Assembly (NCBI GenBank): GCA_025359905.1
Contig: JANYDF010000093.1
Coordinates: 1 to 52,647 of the forward strand
Length of the DNA: 52,647 nt
From: Rhodospirillales bacterium
Lineage (GTDB): Bacteria; Pseudomonadota; Alphaproteobacteria; Acetobacterales; Acetobacteraceae
Reading direction: 5' to 3'
Under the pieces are notes generated by a model that ran no database searches, was not told the origin of the DNA, and worked only from the letters and a program-made list of their open reading frames with translations. This document shows positions 42,766 to 51,326 of the stretch, in pieces. Every line of letters starts with the position of its first letter. Position 1 is the stretch's first letter. A program made the position numbers and the translations under genes.

Positions 42766-43272
42766 CTAGCGGGGTGGGCGCCCCGGAACCCGCCAGCCGC
42801 CCGGCGATGGGTGCATAAGCCGGTTGGTTGCACCCACGGCGCCCGCCGCGGCCAGCGCCAACGCCAGCAGCCAACGCGTGCTGAACCCCATTTCGCCGTC
42901 GTTGGCCCCCCAGACGATCAGCACGAACGCCGCCGTCAGCGCGATCAGCCCGCCATGCCCGCGACCGCTGCGTTTGATGATCAACAGACTGAGCGCGACG
43001 AACACGCCAAGCAGCCCAATGGCCGCCGCCCGCATTGCCGCGAACACCGCGTGGCCCAGATTGCGCGGCAGATCGGCCAAGTACCACACCGCCTGCTGGA
43101 TCGCTTGCAGCGCGATGGCAACGACATGATCCGGGCCAATGGCATAGGCGAGCACGGCCAGCGCCACACCGCCGATCCACACCAACCCCACCGGGCCGGG
43201 TGCCAGTGGATCGGGCCGGCGCGGTGGCGGCTCATTTGGGGGGCCGTAAGGAGGGAATGGATCGGATGGCAT
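42766..43272 (-). CDS. Membrane protein of unknown function with Pro-rich N-terminus
   Basis: This roughly 168-residue protein begins with a Pro-rich cytoplasmic-looking stretch (MPSDPFPPYGPPNEPPPRRP) and has about four hydrophobic helices, from VGLVWIGGVALAVLAYAIG to a final LLALALAAAGAVGATN segment. It ends in an Arg/Pro-rich tail. An alternative start eleven codons upstream exists. It lies upstream of psuG on the same strand with a gap of about 50 bases and is divergent from the binding-protein gene. I do not recognise a family, and no enzyme motif is seen. Confidence 0.65.
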   Translation of the reverse strand: MPSDPFPPYGPPNEPPPRRPDPLAPGPVGLVWIGGVALAVLAYAIGPDHVVAIALQAIQQAVWYLADLPRNLGHAVFAAMRAAAIGLLGVFVALSLLIIKRSGRGHGGLIALTAAFVLIVWGANDGEMGFSTRWLLALALAAAGAVGATNRLMHPSPGGWRVPGRPPR

Positions 43273-43414
43273 CAGCGCCTCGGGGTCAAGCGGCCGGCAA
43301 CGCACATGGGGTCACCGCGCCGCAGAGTCAGCCTGTGATTGGAAGGCGTTTACGGCTGATCTATGGTTGCCCGGCTACAACACCCGCAACAGGCGGGGAA
43401 TACGGGAGAATGTC

Positions 43415-44554
43415 ATGAAGCAGATTGCCAAGGGGGCCATCGGCCTCGCGTGTGCCGCTGCCACCGTGCTCGGCGTGGCGAGTGTGACCTCGAATCAAGC
43501 CGCCGCCGCCGAAAAGAAATTCAAAGTCTTCCTCAGCATGAGCTACATCGGTAACGATTGGCAGGCTGAAGCGGCGAACATGGTGAAGGCCATGGCGACG
43601 TCCAAGACACTGGCCGACAAGGTCGATTTGTCGATCCAGGTGGCCGGGCCGAACGCCCAGCGGCAGATTCAGCAGATCAACGCCATGGTGCAGGCGGGCG
43701 CCAACGCCATCGTGGTGTACCCGATCTCGCCGACCGCGCTGAACAGCGCCGTGAAGAACGCCTGCGCCAAGGGTGTGGCCATTATCGCCTACGACGCCGA
43801 GATCAGCGAGCCGTGCGCCTATAACGTCTCCATCGACCAGCTTGAAGCGGGCCGGGTGACGGCGGAATGGCTGGCCAAGAAGCTGAATGGCAAGGGCAAC
43901 ATTGTCGCCATCACCGGCGTGCCGGGCACCTCGGTGGACACGCTGCGCACCAAGGCGGCCAAGGAGGTGTTCGCCAAGTATCCGGACATCCACATTGTGG
44001 CCGAAGCCAACGGCATGTGGAGCCAAGCGGTGTTCCGCACCGAGATGACCAAAATCCTGGCCACGCATAACTGGGATTCGATTGACGGCCTATGGACCCA
44101 GGTTGGCTGCTACACCGCCAACACCATGCAGGTTGAAGCGGGCAAGAAGCCCAGCGAACTCAAGCCGTGCGCTGGCGAAGGCGCCAACGGCGGGCGCGTG
44201 CAGACGCTGCCGATTGGCACCGAGATTGAGGGCATGAACGACACGTATGCGCCGATGGGCGCGCCGCGCATCAGCTATGCCTCGCCGCCCTATGCGGGCG
44301 GGCTGGCGCTCAAGCTGATCGTGCAGAAGCTGGAAGGCAAAGAAATTCCCAAACTGACCACGCTGCCGCTGCCGTTGGTGACCAACGACACCATCAAGGC
44401 GTGCAAGGAAGGCTCATGGGAAGAACTGAAGGGGGGCTGTAATGCGTTCCCGCCGTCGCTGGTGCCGAACCCGGGTTGGTTCGCGGCGATCTACTCGCCG
44501 GAAACCCCGGAAATCGGCCTGCAAGCGGCGCTGGTCGGCACGCCTGAATTCTAA
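43415..44554 (+). CDS. Sugar ABC transporter periplasmic substrate-binding protein (RbsB-type)
   Basis: This 379-residue protein has a signal peptide ending at about AAAA-EKK and a type I periplasmic binding protein fold typical of the ribose/galactose group: KFKVFLSMSYIGNDWQAEAANM, then AGANAIVVYPISPTALNSAVKNACAKGVAIIAYDAE, and a C-terminal ISYASPPYAGGLALKL. The ATG at 43415 has GGGAG upstream. No ATPase or permease adjoins it in the window, so it must work with a transporter coded elsewhere or be an orphan. Six cysteines in the mature protein could form disulfides. Ligand unknown. Confidence 0.87.
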   Translation: MKQIAKGAIGLACAAATVLGVASVTSNQAAAAEKKFKVFLSMSYIGNDWQAEAANMVKAMATSKTLADKVDLSIQVAGPNAQRQIQQINAMVQAGANAIVVYPISPTALNSAVKNACAKGVAIIAYDAEISEPCAYNVSIDQLEAGRVTAEWLAKKLNGKGNIVAITGVPGTSVDTLRTKAAKEVFAKYPDIHIVAEANGMWSQAVFRTEMTKILATHNWDSIDGLWTQVGCYTANTMQVEAGKKPSELKPCAGEGANGGRVQTLPIGTEIEGMNDTYAPMGAPRISYASPPYAGGLALKLIVQKLEGKEIPKLTTLPLPLVTNDTIKACKEGSWEELKGGCNAFPPSLVPNPGWFAAIYSPETPEIGLQAALVGTPEF

Positions 44555-44574
44555 GCCTGGGCTTCGCTTGAATT

Positions 44575-44623
44575 CCCTCTCTGCCCTTTAGGGCGGAGAG
44601 GGGGCAGAGGCAGCGTCGCTGCC
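44575..44623. repeat. Two adjacent hairpins downstream of the binding protein
   Basis: The arms at 44575-44586 (CCCTCTCTGCCC) and 44591-44602 pair over twelve bases with a single G-U and the loop TTTA. Immediately after, GGCAGCG and CGCTGCC (44609-44615, 44617-44623) form a second seven-base stem around one T. They lie in the 98-base gap between the binding-protein and SDR genes; no T tract follows. A transcript-stabilising or attenuating role, or a dispersed palindromic element, is possible. Confidence 0.55.
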
Positions 44624-44652
44624 GGTGCGTAAATATACCCTCGGAGACCACC

Positions 44653-45444
44653 ATGACCGCTTCCATCGCCAGCCTTGCCATCCAACCCGGCCTGCGCGCC
44701 GTCATCACCGCCGGGGCTGCTGGGATCGGGCGGGCCATTGCTGACGCGCTGATCGCCAATGGTGCCCAGGTGATGGTGAGCGACGTGGACCGCGCCGCGC
44801 TGGACGACTTCAAGGCAGCGCATCCCGGACAGGGCGCGACCTTCGCCGATGCCGCGACCGATGATGACATGCAGCGGCTGTTCGGCGAGGCGCAGGCGCA
44901 TCTCGGCGGGCTGGATGTCCTGGTCAATAACGCAGGCATTGCCGGGCCGACCGGTGGGGTGGACGAAATCTCACCGGCCGACTGGCGCCGCACCATCGAC
45001 GTTTGCCTCACCGGCCAATATCTCGGCGCGCATTTCGGCGTGCCGATGCTGAAAGCGGCGGGCGGCGGGGCGATCATCAATTTGTCTTCGGCGGCCGGGC
45101 GTTTCGGCTACGCGTGGCGCACGCCGTATTCGGCGGCCAAATGGGGCGTGATCGGCTTTACCCAAAGCCTCGCCAAGGAGCTTGGCCCGTCGAACATCCG
45201 GGTGAACGCCATTCTGCCCGGCATCGTCGCTGGGCCGCGCATGACGCGGGTGATCGCGGCGCGCGCCGAACAAACCAGCGTGAGCTATGCCGAGATGGAG
45301 AAAACCTACCTCGACCGCGTCTCGCTGCGCCGCATGGTCACCGCACAGGACGTGGCGGGGACAGTGTTGTGGCTGGTATCCGCGTCTGGCGCGAATATCT
45401 CCGGCCAGTCGCTGGGGGTGGACGGCAACGTCGAGAGCCTGTAG
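44653..45444 (+). CDS. Short-chain dehydrogenase/reductase
   Basis: This 263-residue classical SDR has GAAGIGRAIADALIANGA for NAD(P), VLVNNAGIAGPTGG, serines in INLSSAAGRFGY, and the catalytic YSAAKWGVIGFTQSLAKELGP. The start has GGAGACCACC directly upstream. It follows the sugar-binding protein gene on the same strand, suggesting that it oxidises the imported sugar or polyol, although two hairpins in the gap might separate the transcripts. Typical length; cytosolic. Confidence 0.9.
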   Translation: MTASIASLAIQPGLRAVITAGAAGIGRAIADALIANGAQVMVSDVDRAALDDFKAAHPGQGATFADAATDDDMQRLFGEAQAHLGGLDVLVNNAGIAGPTGGVDEISPADWRRTIDVCLTGQYLGAHFGVPMLKAAGGGAIINLSSAAGRFGYAWRTPYSAAKWGVIGFTQSLAKELGPSNIRVNAILPGIVAGPRMTRVIAARAEQTSVSYAEMEKTYLDRVSLRRMVTAQDVAGTVLWLVSASGANISGQSLGVDGNVESL

Positions 45445-45534
45445 CCGCGCGCCGGACAATTAGGTGAACCGGCGGGCTGGGATGTGGGGCGCGGCCCTGC
45501 TAAGCCACCTGCCGCAGTGGAAAGGAACCCGACG

Positions 45535-45813
45535 ATGGCCGGTCAGGACAAAGATACCGTGACGGTGGAGCTCGATCTCAGCGAAGTGGCGCTGGTCATC
45601 GGGGAAGAAGATGGCGCCATGTCGGTGCGCGTGGTGGCAGGTGCGGAGGTGCCGGACGGCGCCAGCGAAATGCCGGCCGCGCCCGAGATCGTGCTGGCGC
45701 TGGCGATGCGCCTGCTGAAGGACCCGGATTTCCACGACGATGTGCTCGATTGGTACTATGAGCATCAGGACGAGGATGACGGGGAAGAAGAAGAGGAAGG
45801 CGAGGCGCGATAA
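45535..45813 (+). CDS. Small acidic hypothetical protein
   Basis: This 92-residue protein starts MAGQDKDTVTVELDLSEVAL and ends in an extremely acidic tail (HQDEDDGEEEEEGEAR). AAAGGAAC lies just upstream of the ATG at 45535. The middle (APEIVLALAMRLLKDPDFHDDVLDWYYE) looks like one or two amphipathic helices. There is no signal or membrane segment. It follows the SDR gene by 90 bases and ends just before a hairpin near the convergent efflux-pump gene. I do not recognise a family; it may bind a basic partner. Confidence 0.68.
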   Translation: MAGQDKDTVTVELDLSEVALVIGEEDGAMSVRVVAGAEVPDGASEMPAAPEIVLALAMRLLKDPDFHDDVLDWYYEHQDEDDGEEEEEGEAR

Positions 45814-45830
45814 CGCCAGCGCTTGACCGC

Positions 45831-45864
45831 GTTGCTGCCCCCTCTCCTTGCGGGAGGGGGCAAC
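45831..45864. repeat. GC-rich hairpin between convergent genes
   Basis: GCCCCCTC (45837-45844) pairs exactly with GAGGGGGC (45854-45861), and the stem can be extended outward by GTTG/CAAC with one bulge. The element lies between the acidic protein gene and the end of the convergent efflux gene. No T tract follows. It may work as a bidirectional terminator or be a dispersed palindromic element related in type to the one at 44575-44602. Confidence 0.55.
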
Positions 45865-45884
45865 CAGCCCGCGTGGGCCGCAGA

Positions 45885-48800
45885 CTAACCCCCCGCCGCG
45901 CCCATCTTTTCCGCCAGATGTGGCATCCGGCTATGCCGGCGCGGCGCCAGCCAGTGCTGTAAGCGGTCCAGATACAGATAGATCACCGGCGTGGTGTACA
46001 GCGTCAGCACTTGGCTGAGCATCAACCCGCCGACCATGGCAAAGCCCAGCGGGCGGCGCAGTTCCGACCCGGCGCCAGTGCCCAGCATGAGCGGCAGACC
46101 GCTTAATAGGGCGGCCATCGTGGTCATCAGAATGGGCCGGAATCGCAGCAAACACGCTTGGCGGATCGCGTTGAGCGGCGTTTCGCCGTCGCGCCGCTCG
46201 GCGCTGATGGCGAAATCCACCATCATGATGCCGTTCTTTTTCACGATGCCGATCAGCAGGATCACGCCGATCAGCGCGATCACCGACAAGTCGTAGCCGA
46301 ACGCCATCAGCATCAGCAGCGCGCCGACGCCAGCCGATGGCAGTGTGGACAAGATGGTCAGCGGCAGGATGTAGCTTTCGTACAGAATGCCCAGAATGAT
46401 GTAGACGGCGATCAGGGCTGCCGCGATCAGGTACGGCTGGCTCGACAGCGAGCTTTGGAACGCCTGAGCGGTGCCTTGGAAACTGCCTTGCAGCGCCAGT
46501 GGCGCGCCGATTTCCGCCATTGCCGCCTGCACCGCGTCCACCGCCTGCCCGAGCGCCGCACCTTGGGCGAGGTTGAATGAGATGGTCACCGCCGGGAATT
46601 GGCTTTGGTGGCTGATCGATAGCGGTGCCACTTTGGACGTATCGACCTTCACGAAGCTGGTCAGCGGCACCGGTTGCCCAGCGGAGGATTTGACGAACAA
46701 CTTATCGAGTGTGGCGAGTTTGCCGCGATCACTGTCCGGCACCTCCATGATCACGTGGTACGAGTTCACCTGGGTGAAGTACTGCGCCACCTGTTCTTGG
46801 CCGAACGCATCGTACAGCGTTTGGTCGATCACCGCCGGCAGAATGCCGAAGCGCGCGGCGGCGTCGCGGTCGATGGTGAGCGACGCCGTGGTGCCGCCGC
46901 CCTGCTGATCGGTGGCGACGTCGCGCAACTCGGGGATGGTTTTCAGCCGCGCCAGCACGCGCGGCGCCCAATCGTATAGTTCGCTGATCGAGGCGTCCTG
47001 CAACGTGTATTGATACAGCGTCTTGGAAATGCGCGCGCCAACCCGCACGTCTTGCGCCGCTTGCAGATACAGCGCGCCGCCTTCGACCTGTTGCAGCTTG
47101 GGCCGCAAGCGGCTGATGATTTGCTGGGCAGTCGATTTCCGCTCGGCAAACGGCTTCAGCGTGATGAAAAAGCGCCCGTTATTGCCGGTCTGCCCGCCCG
47201 ATCCGGCGCCAATAACGCCAGACCAGCCAGCGATATCTGGGTCGGCTCCGACAATGGCTCCCAGTGCCAGTTGACGCTCGCGCATTTCATGAAACGAGAT
47301 GTCCTGCGCGCCTTCGGAGATGCCGAAAACGATGCCGTTGTCTTGATCCGGAAAGAAGCCCTTCGGGATATAAGTGTACAGCCCGGCGGTGACGGCGAGC
47401 GTGCCCAGGAACACCAGCAGCGTGATGAACTGAAAGCGCAATGCAATGTCCAGCGTGCGGCGGTAGAAGCCCAGCATGCCATCGAAGAAGCCTTCGATGA
47501 CCCGGTAAATCCAGCCGTGCCGCCCGGTGTCGTGGTGCAGGAAGCGCGAGCACATCATCGGCGTCAGCGTCAGCGACACGATGGCCGAGACCACCACGGC
47601 GATGCTGACGGTCATGGCGAACTCACGGAACAACCGCCCGACGATGCCGCCCATCAGCAGCAGCGGTATGAACACCGCGATCAGCGACGCGCTGATCGAG
47701 ATGATGGTGAAGCCAATTTCGCCGGCACCCTTCAGCGCGGCTTCCATCGGTTTCATGCCGTCTTCGATATGCCGGTAGATGTTTTCCAGCATCACGATGG
47801 CGTCGTCGACCACGAAGCCGACCGCGATCGTCAGCGCCATCAGCGACAGATTATCGAGGCTGTAGTTGAGCAAATACATCGCGGCAAAGGTGCCGACCAA
47901 GACCAGCGGCACCGTGACGCCAGGGATGATGGTGGCCCAGACGTTGCGCAGGAAGATGAAGATTACCATCACCACCAAGGCGATGGACAGCAGCAGCGTG
48001 AACTGCACATCCGACACTGAGGCACGGATGGTCTGGGTTCGGTCGCTGACGACGTTGACATGCACCGAGGGCGGGATGGAGGCGAGCAGGGCGGGCAGCC
48101 GCGCCTTGATGGCGTCTACCGTGCTGATGACATTGGCGTCCGGCTGCTTGAAGATCACCAGCAGCACCGCTTTGTGCCCGTTCTGGAACGCGCCGGTCAG
48201 GTCGTTTTCCGGCCCGTCGACGGCGCGACCGATGTCGCGGATGCGCACCGGGGCGCCGTTGCGGTAAGCGACGATGACGTTGTTGTACTCGTCTGCCTTG
48301 GTCAACTGGTCGTTGTCATACAGTGTATAGGTACGCCGCTCGCCGTCGATGGAGCCTTTCGGCGCGTTGACGGTGGCGTTGACCAGCATCAGCCGCACGT
48401 CTTCCAGCGTCATGCCCATCGCCGCCAGCCGCGACGGGTCGATCTGCACCCGCACCGCGCGCTTCTGCTCGCCGCCGATGAAGATCTGGCTGACGCCGCT
48501 GATCTGCGAAATTTGCTGCGACAGGATGTTGTCGGCGTAATCGTCCACCGCGATCATCGGCAATTCGTCCGACGACACCGCCATGATTAGGATCGGCGCG
48601 TCGGACGGGTTCACCTTATAATAGGTGGGCGGGCTCGGCAGGTTCTTCGGCAACTGCCCGCTGGCGGCGTTGATCGCCGCCATGGTGTCCTGCGCCGCCG
48701 CGTCGATGTTGCGATTCAGGTCGAACTGAATGGTGATCGACGTCTGGCCCAGCACGTTGACCGAAGTTAGCTGTGCAACCCCTTGAATCTGCGCGAATTG

Positions 48801-49007
48801 CCGTTCCAGCGGTTGCGCCACGGTGGCGGCCATGGTCTCCGGACTGGCGCCGGGGAACTTGGCGTTGACCTGCAGGGTGGGAAAATCCACGCGCGGCAGC
48901 GGGGCCACCGGCAGCAGCGGGTAGGCGGCGATGCCGATCAGCAGGATCGCCGCCATGAACAGCGAGGTGGCGACCGGGCGGCGAATGAAGGGGGTGGAAA
49001 TGCTCAT
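45885..49007 (-). CDS. RND multidrug efflux permease (MdtB/MdtC-like)
   Basis: This 1040-residue inner-membrane proton antiporter has the RND layout: TM1 at the N-terminus (FMAAILLIGIAAYPLLPVAPLPRVDFPTLQV), two large periplasmic loops and six-helix bundles. The proton-relay aspartates are in VGFVVDDAIVMLENIYRHIEDG (about D401-D402). The strongest resemblance is to the MdtB/MdtC type, which export bile salts, novobiocin and similar compounds. Only one permease gene is present, so it would work as a homotrimer. Its adaptor gene is 17 bases upstream; an outer-membrane channel is not in the window. Confidence 0.95.
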   Translation of the reverse strand: MSISTPFIRRPVATSLFMAAILLIGIAAYPLLPVAPLPRVDFPTLQVNAKFPGASPETMAATVAQPLERQFAQIQGVAQLTSVNVLGQTSITIQFDLNRNIDAAAQDTMAAINAASGQLPKNLPSPPTYYKVNPSDAPILIMAVSSDELPMIAVDDYADNILSQQISQISGVSQIFIGGEQKRAVRVQIDPSRLAAMGMTLEDVRLMLVNATVNAPKGSIDGERRTYTLYDNDQLTKADEYNNVIVAYRNGAPVRIRDIGRAVDGPENDLTGAFQNGHKAVLLVIFKQPDANVISTVDAIKARLPALLASIPPSVHVNVVSDRTQTIRASVSDVQFTLLLSIALVVMVIFIFLRNVWATIIPGVTVPLVLVGTFAAMYLLNYSLDNLSLMALTIAVGFVVDDAIVMLENIYRHIEDGMKPMEAALKGAGEIGFTIISISASLIAVFIPLLLMGGIVGRLFREFAMTVSIAVVVSAIVSLTLTPMMCSRFLHHDTGRHGWIYRVIEGFFDGMLGFYRRTLDIALRFQFITLLVFLGTLAVTAGLYTYIPKGFFPDQDNGIVFGISEGAQDISFHEMRERQLALGAIVGADPDIAGWSGVIGAGSGGQTGNNGRFFITLKPFAERKSTAQQIISRLRPKLQQVEGGALYLQAAQDVRVGARISKTLYQYTLQDASISELYDWAPRVLARLKTIPELRDVATDQQGGGTTASLTIDRDAAARFGILPAVIDQTLYDAFGQEQVAQYFTQVNSYHVIMEVPDSDRGKLATLDKLFVKSSAGQPVPLTSFVKVDTSKVAPLSISHQSQFPAVTISFNLAQGAALGQAVDAVQAAMAEIGAPLALQGSFQGTAQAFQSSLSSQPYLIAAALIAVYIILGILYESYILPLTILSTLPSAGVGALLMLMAFGYDLSVIALIGVILLIGIVKKNGIMMVDFAISAERRDGETPLNAIRQACLLRFRPILMTTMAALLSGLPLMLGTGAGSELRRPLGFAMVGGLMLSQVLTLYTTPVIYLYLDRLQHWLAPRRHSRMPHLAEKMGAAGG

Positions 49008-49024
49008 GTGCTGGCCCGCCGCGC

Positions 49025-50149
49025 TTAACTGCCGGTCTTCGTTGCGGCCGCAGGTTGGCCGACGGCGACCACGCTGCCGTTTTGCAGCCGCGACATGCCG
49101 TTGGTAACCACTTGCGCCCCCTCATCGATGCCGCGTGCGATTACCGCGAGTTGCCCGTCATCCTGTTGCACCTCGACCGGCTGCAACGCCACCTTGCCGT
49201 CTGGCTTGACCACGAAAGCGAACAACCCGCTGGCGCCGCGCTGCACAGCAATGGACGGCACGGTGACAACGCCCTTCAGCGTGTCGAGTTGCAGCCGCAC
49301 GTTGACGAATTGACCGGGCCACAGCCTGCTATCGGCATTGGGAAACTCGGCTTTCAGCCGGATGGTGCCGGTGGCCGCGTCGATACTGTTGTCGACCGTC
49401 AGCAGGCTGCCGCTGCTCAATTGGGCGCGGTCGTCGGCGGTGAAGGCCGTCACCGGCAGCGCGCCGCGCGCCATGGCAGCTTGGATCTGCGGCAGCGCCT
49501 CTTGCGGCAAGGTGAACAGCACCGCGATGGGGTGAATTTGCGCGATGTTGACGATGCCGGTGGCGTCGCTGGCGCGCACCAGATTGCCCTTGTCGAGCAT
49601 TCGCAGTCCGACCCGCCCGTCGATGGGGGCGGCAATATGGCAATACTCGACATTGAGCCGCGCCGTGGCGATGGCGGCGTCGTCGCCGGCGATGGTGGCC
49701 TGATACTGCGCCACCAGGGATTGCTGAGTGTCGAGTTGTTGGCGGGAGGCGAAGTCGCTGCGCGCCAGATTGGCGTAGCGGGCCAGATCGCGCTCGGCAT
49801 TGGCCAATTGCGCCTGATCGGCGGCCTTTTTTGCCAGCACCTGATCGAGCGCCGCCTGAAACGGGCGCGGGTCGATCAGCGCCAGTTGGTCGCCGGCTTT
49901 CACCTCCTGCCCCTCGCGGAACAGGATTTTGTCGAGCGTGCCATCGACCCGGGCGCGGACCAACACGGACTGATAGGCTTGCACCGCGCCGATATTGCGC
50001 AGCAGCACTGGCACGTCTTGCCGCGCGGCGGCGGCGGCCTGCACCGGCACGCCAGGCGCTTGGGCTTGTGCGGTGGCCGCCATCGTCAGCGTGGCGAAGC
50101 AGGCGCTTGCCAGCGAAAGCAGCCAGTTTGCCCGGTGCTGTGCAGTCAT
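49025..50149 (-). CDS. RND efflux periplasmic adaptor (membrane-fusion protein)
   Basis: This roughly 374-residue protein has a signal peptide ending at about AQAQ, the lipoyl half-motifs (SVLVRARVDGTLDKILFREGQEVKAGDQLALID and later CHIAAPIDGRVGLRMLDKGNLV), a coiled-coil hairpin between them (AKKAADQAQLANAERDLARYANL) and the beta-barrel domain. It links the inner-membrane pump to an outer-membrane channel. I chose the ATG at 50149, the start of the signal peptide, with GGAG upstream; the frame is open further 5' without protein-like sequence. It lacks the lipobox cysteine of lipidated adaptors. Confidence 0.92.
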   Translation of the reverse strand: MTAQHRANWLLSLASACFATLTMAATAQAQAPGVPVQAAAAARQDVPVLLRNIGAVQAYQSVLVRARVDGTLDKILFREGQEVKAGDQLALIDPRPFQAALDQVLAKKAADQAQLANAERDLARYANLARSDFASRQQLDTQQSLVAQYQATIAGDDAAIATARLNVEYCHIAAPIDGRVGLRMLDKGNLVRASDATGIVNIAQIHPIAVLFTLPQEALPQIQAAMARGALPVTAFTADDRAQLSSGSLLTVDNSIDAATGTIRLKAEFPNADSRLWPGQFVNVRLQLDTLKGVVTVPSIAVQRGASGLFAFVVKPDGKVALQPVEVQQDDGQLAVIARGIDEGAQVVTNGMSRLQNGSVVAVGQPAAATKTGS

Positions 50150-50337
50150 TCGGCGAAATCTCCACTCACGGCGTATCGGCCGGATGGCACATAACACGCT
50201 CCTGTACACAACGAACACGCGCAGCCATCCGTCCGGCGAGGCCGTTGGGCCGGCACGCTGTAACATTCGGTAAAGTATGAGGCCGAAGCCGCCAGCTGCA
50301 AAGCTGCGCTGACTAAAATCCGCGTAACATGCGGGCG

Positions 50338-51189
50338 TCAGCCTGCCGGAGCGGCTGGCAGCGTTAGCCGGTTGAGCGGGCGTGCGGCGAGCGGGATCGG
50401 CGCGGAACGGTAGGCCGCCAGCCCGCGCCCGGCTGCGCCTGCGGCAAGCGGCAGCAGTTTGGCGACGGTCGAACGGGCCGGGACCGCTAGTGCAGCCGCA
50501 CCGCTCGGGGCGACGCCGCCCCACGCGCGCAACGGTGCGGCGGGGCCGCCATGCGCCTGTTCCTCGGGCCACACCGCCATGACTTTGCGGGCGTATTCGG
50601 CTCCCAAGTCTGGCGTGGCGGAGTGGTACCAGGCGGCGGCGGTCGGCCAGTCGCCGGTTTGTGCGCGCAACTGCACCAGGAAACGCGCGGCGTAAGCGGC
50701 GTTGATCGCCGGGTCGAACGCGTCCTCTACCGAGGCGAAGGCGTCTGGGTGATGTAGGAGGTTTACCTGCATGCAGCCAGTGTCGATGGAGCGCACACCC
50801 TGTTGTTGCAGCGCCCGCACCGCCGCGACCGCTTCGGCCTTGGTGTCGAAAATGTGATCGGCGCCTTCGGCGTTGATCGACCATGGCCACGGATTGACAC
50901 TGCCGTCAGGCTCTCGCCGTCCGCTTTCCACCCGCGCGATAGCGGCCATCAATTGGTTCGGAATTGCCGCCGCTTGCTCGGCGGCGCGAATGGCGCGGCG
51001 GCACTGCTGGCCGGGGGTGCCCTGATTGATGCCGGGAAATCCGGTGGCGGCCACCGGCACGATGGGTTTCGCCGCGACCGGCTTAAGCAGCACCGGCAGT
51101 CCGGCGGCAGGCCACAGCGATTGCGCGCGGGCCGGCTCGGCGGCAGTCAGCACGAACAGGAGCAGCGCAAAACGGCGGATCAGGCGCAT
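50338..51189 (-). CDS. Lytic transglycosylase (SLT-domain) protein
   Basis: This 283-residue exported protein has a signal peptide (LLLFVLTAAEPARAQ) and an SLT-type domain at about 65-200: the catalytic glutamate lies in AIARVESGRREPDG, followed by GCMQVNLLHHPDAFASVEDAFDP and AWYHSATPDLGAEYARKVM. It cuts the glycan strand of peptidoglycan in the periplasm to make room for envelope structures. The C-terminal 80 residues are Ala/Pro-rich and probably disordered. It is upstream of the efflux genes on the same strand, with about 190 bases between that carry nothing I can name. Confidence 0.88.
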   Translation of the reverse strand: MRLIRRFALLLFVLTAAEPARAQSLWPAAGLPVLLKPVAAKPIVPVAATGFPGINQGTPGQQCRRAIRAAEQAAAIPNQLMAAIARVESGRREPDGSVNPWPWSINAEGADHIFDTKAEAVAAVRALQQQGVRSIDTGCMQVNLLHHPDAFASVEDAFDPAINAAYAARFLVQLRAQTGDWPTAAAWYHSATPDLGAEYARKVMAVWPEEQAHGGPAAPLRAWGGVAPSGAAALAVPARSTVAKLLPLAAGAAGRGLAAYRSAPIPLAARPLNRLTLPAAPAG

Positions 51190-51291
51190 GGCCTCAGCTT
51201 AGCGCCGCGCCGGTTAACCTGTCGTGTTCAGCTACCCGGATTGCGCGTGTCTGGGATGGCGCAGAAGTTTTGCTGCACTGCAAAAAATAGC

Positions 51292-51320
51292 TTGCACACG
51301 AATGATCTCTGACCTACCTT
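51292..51320 (+). promoter_or_regulatory. Sigma-70-type promoter of the small RNA
   Basis: TTGCAC (51292-51297) and TACCTT (51315-51320) are separated by exactly 17 bases, and they lie about seven bases before the first hairpin-forming bases of the sRNA candidate. The match to a housekeeping-type promoter is moderate; position and spacing make it convincing. Confidence 0.6.
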
Positions 51321-51326
51321 CCTTAT

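Noticed and set aside
44555-44652. Possible tRNA or riboswitch in the gap after the binding protein
   Set aside because: The two stems do not form a cloverleaf or a known aptamer pattern; simple hairpins explain the sequence.
47010-48020. 336-codon + strand frame inside the RND pump gene
   Set aside because: Antisense to a textbook RND permease; Arg/Gln/His/Asp-rich without any domain.
50150-50337. Possible gene in the gap between the adaptor and the transglycosylase
   Set aside because: Frames there are short, lack ribosome-binding sites and show no protein-like composition; I see only leader or promoter DNA.
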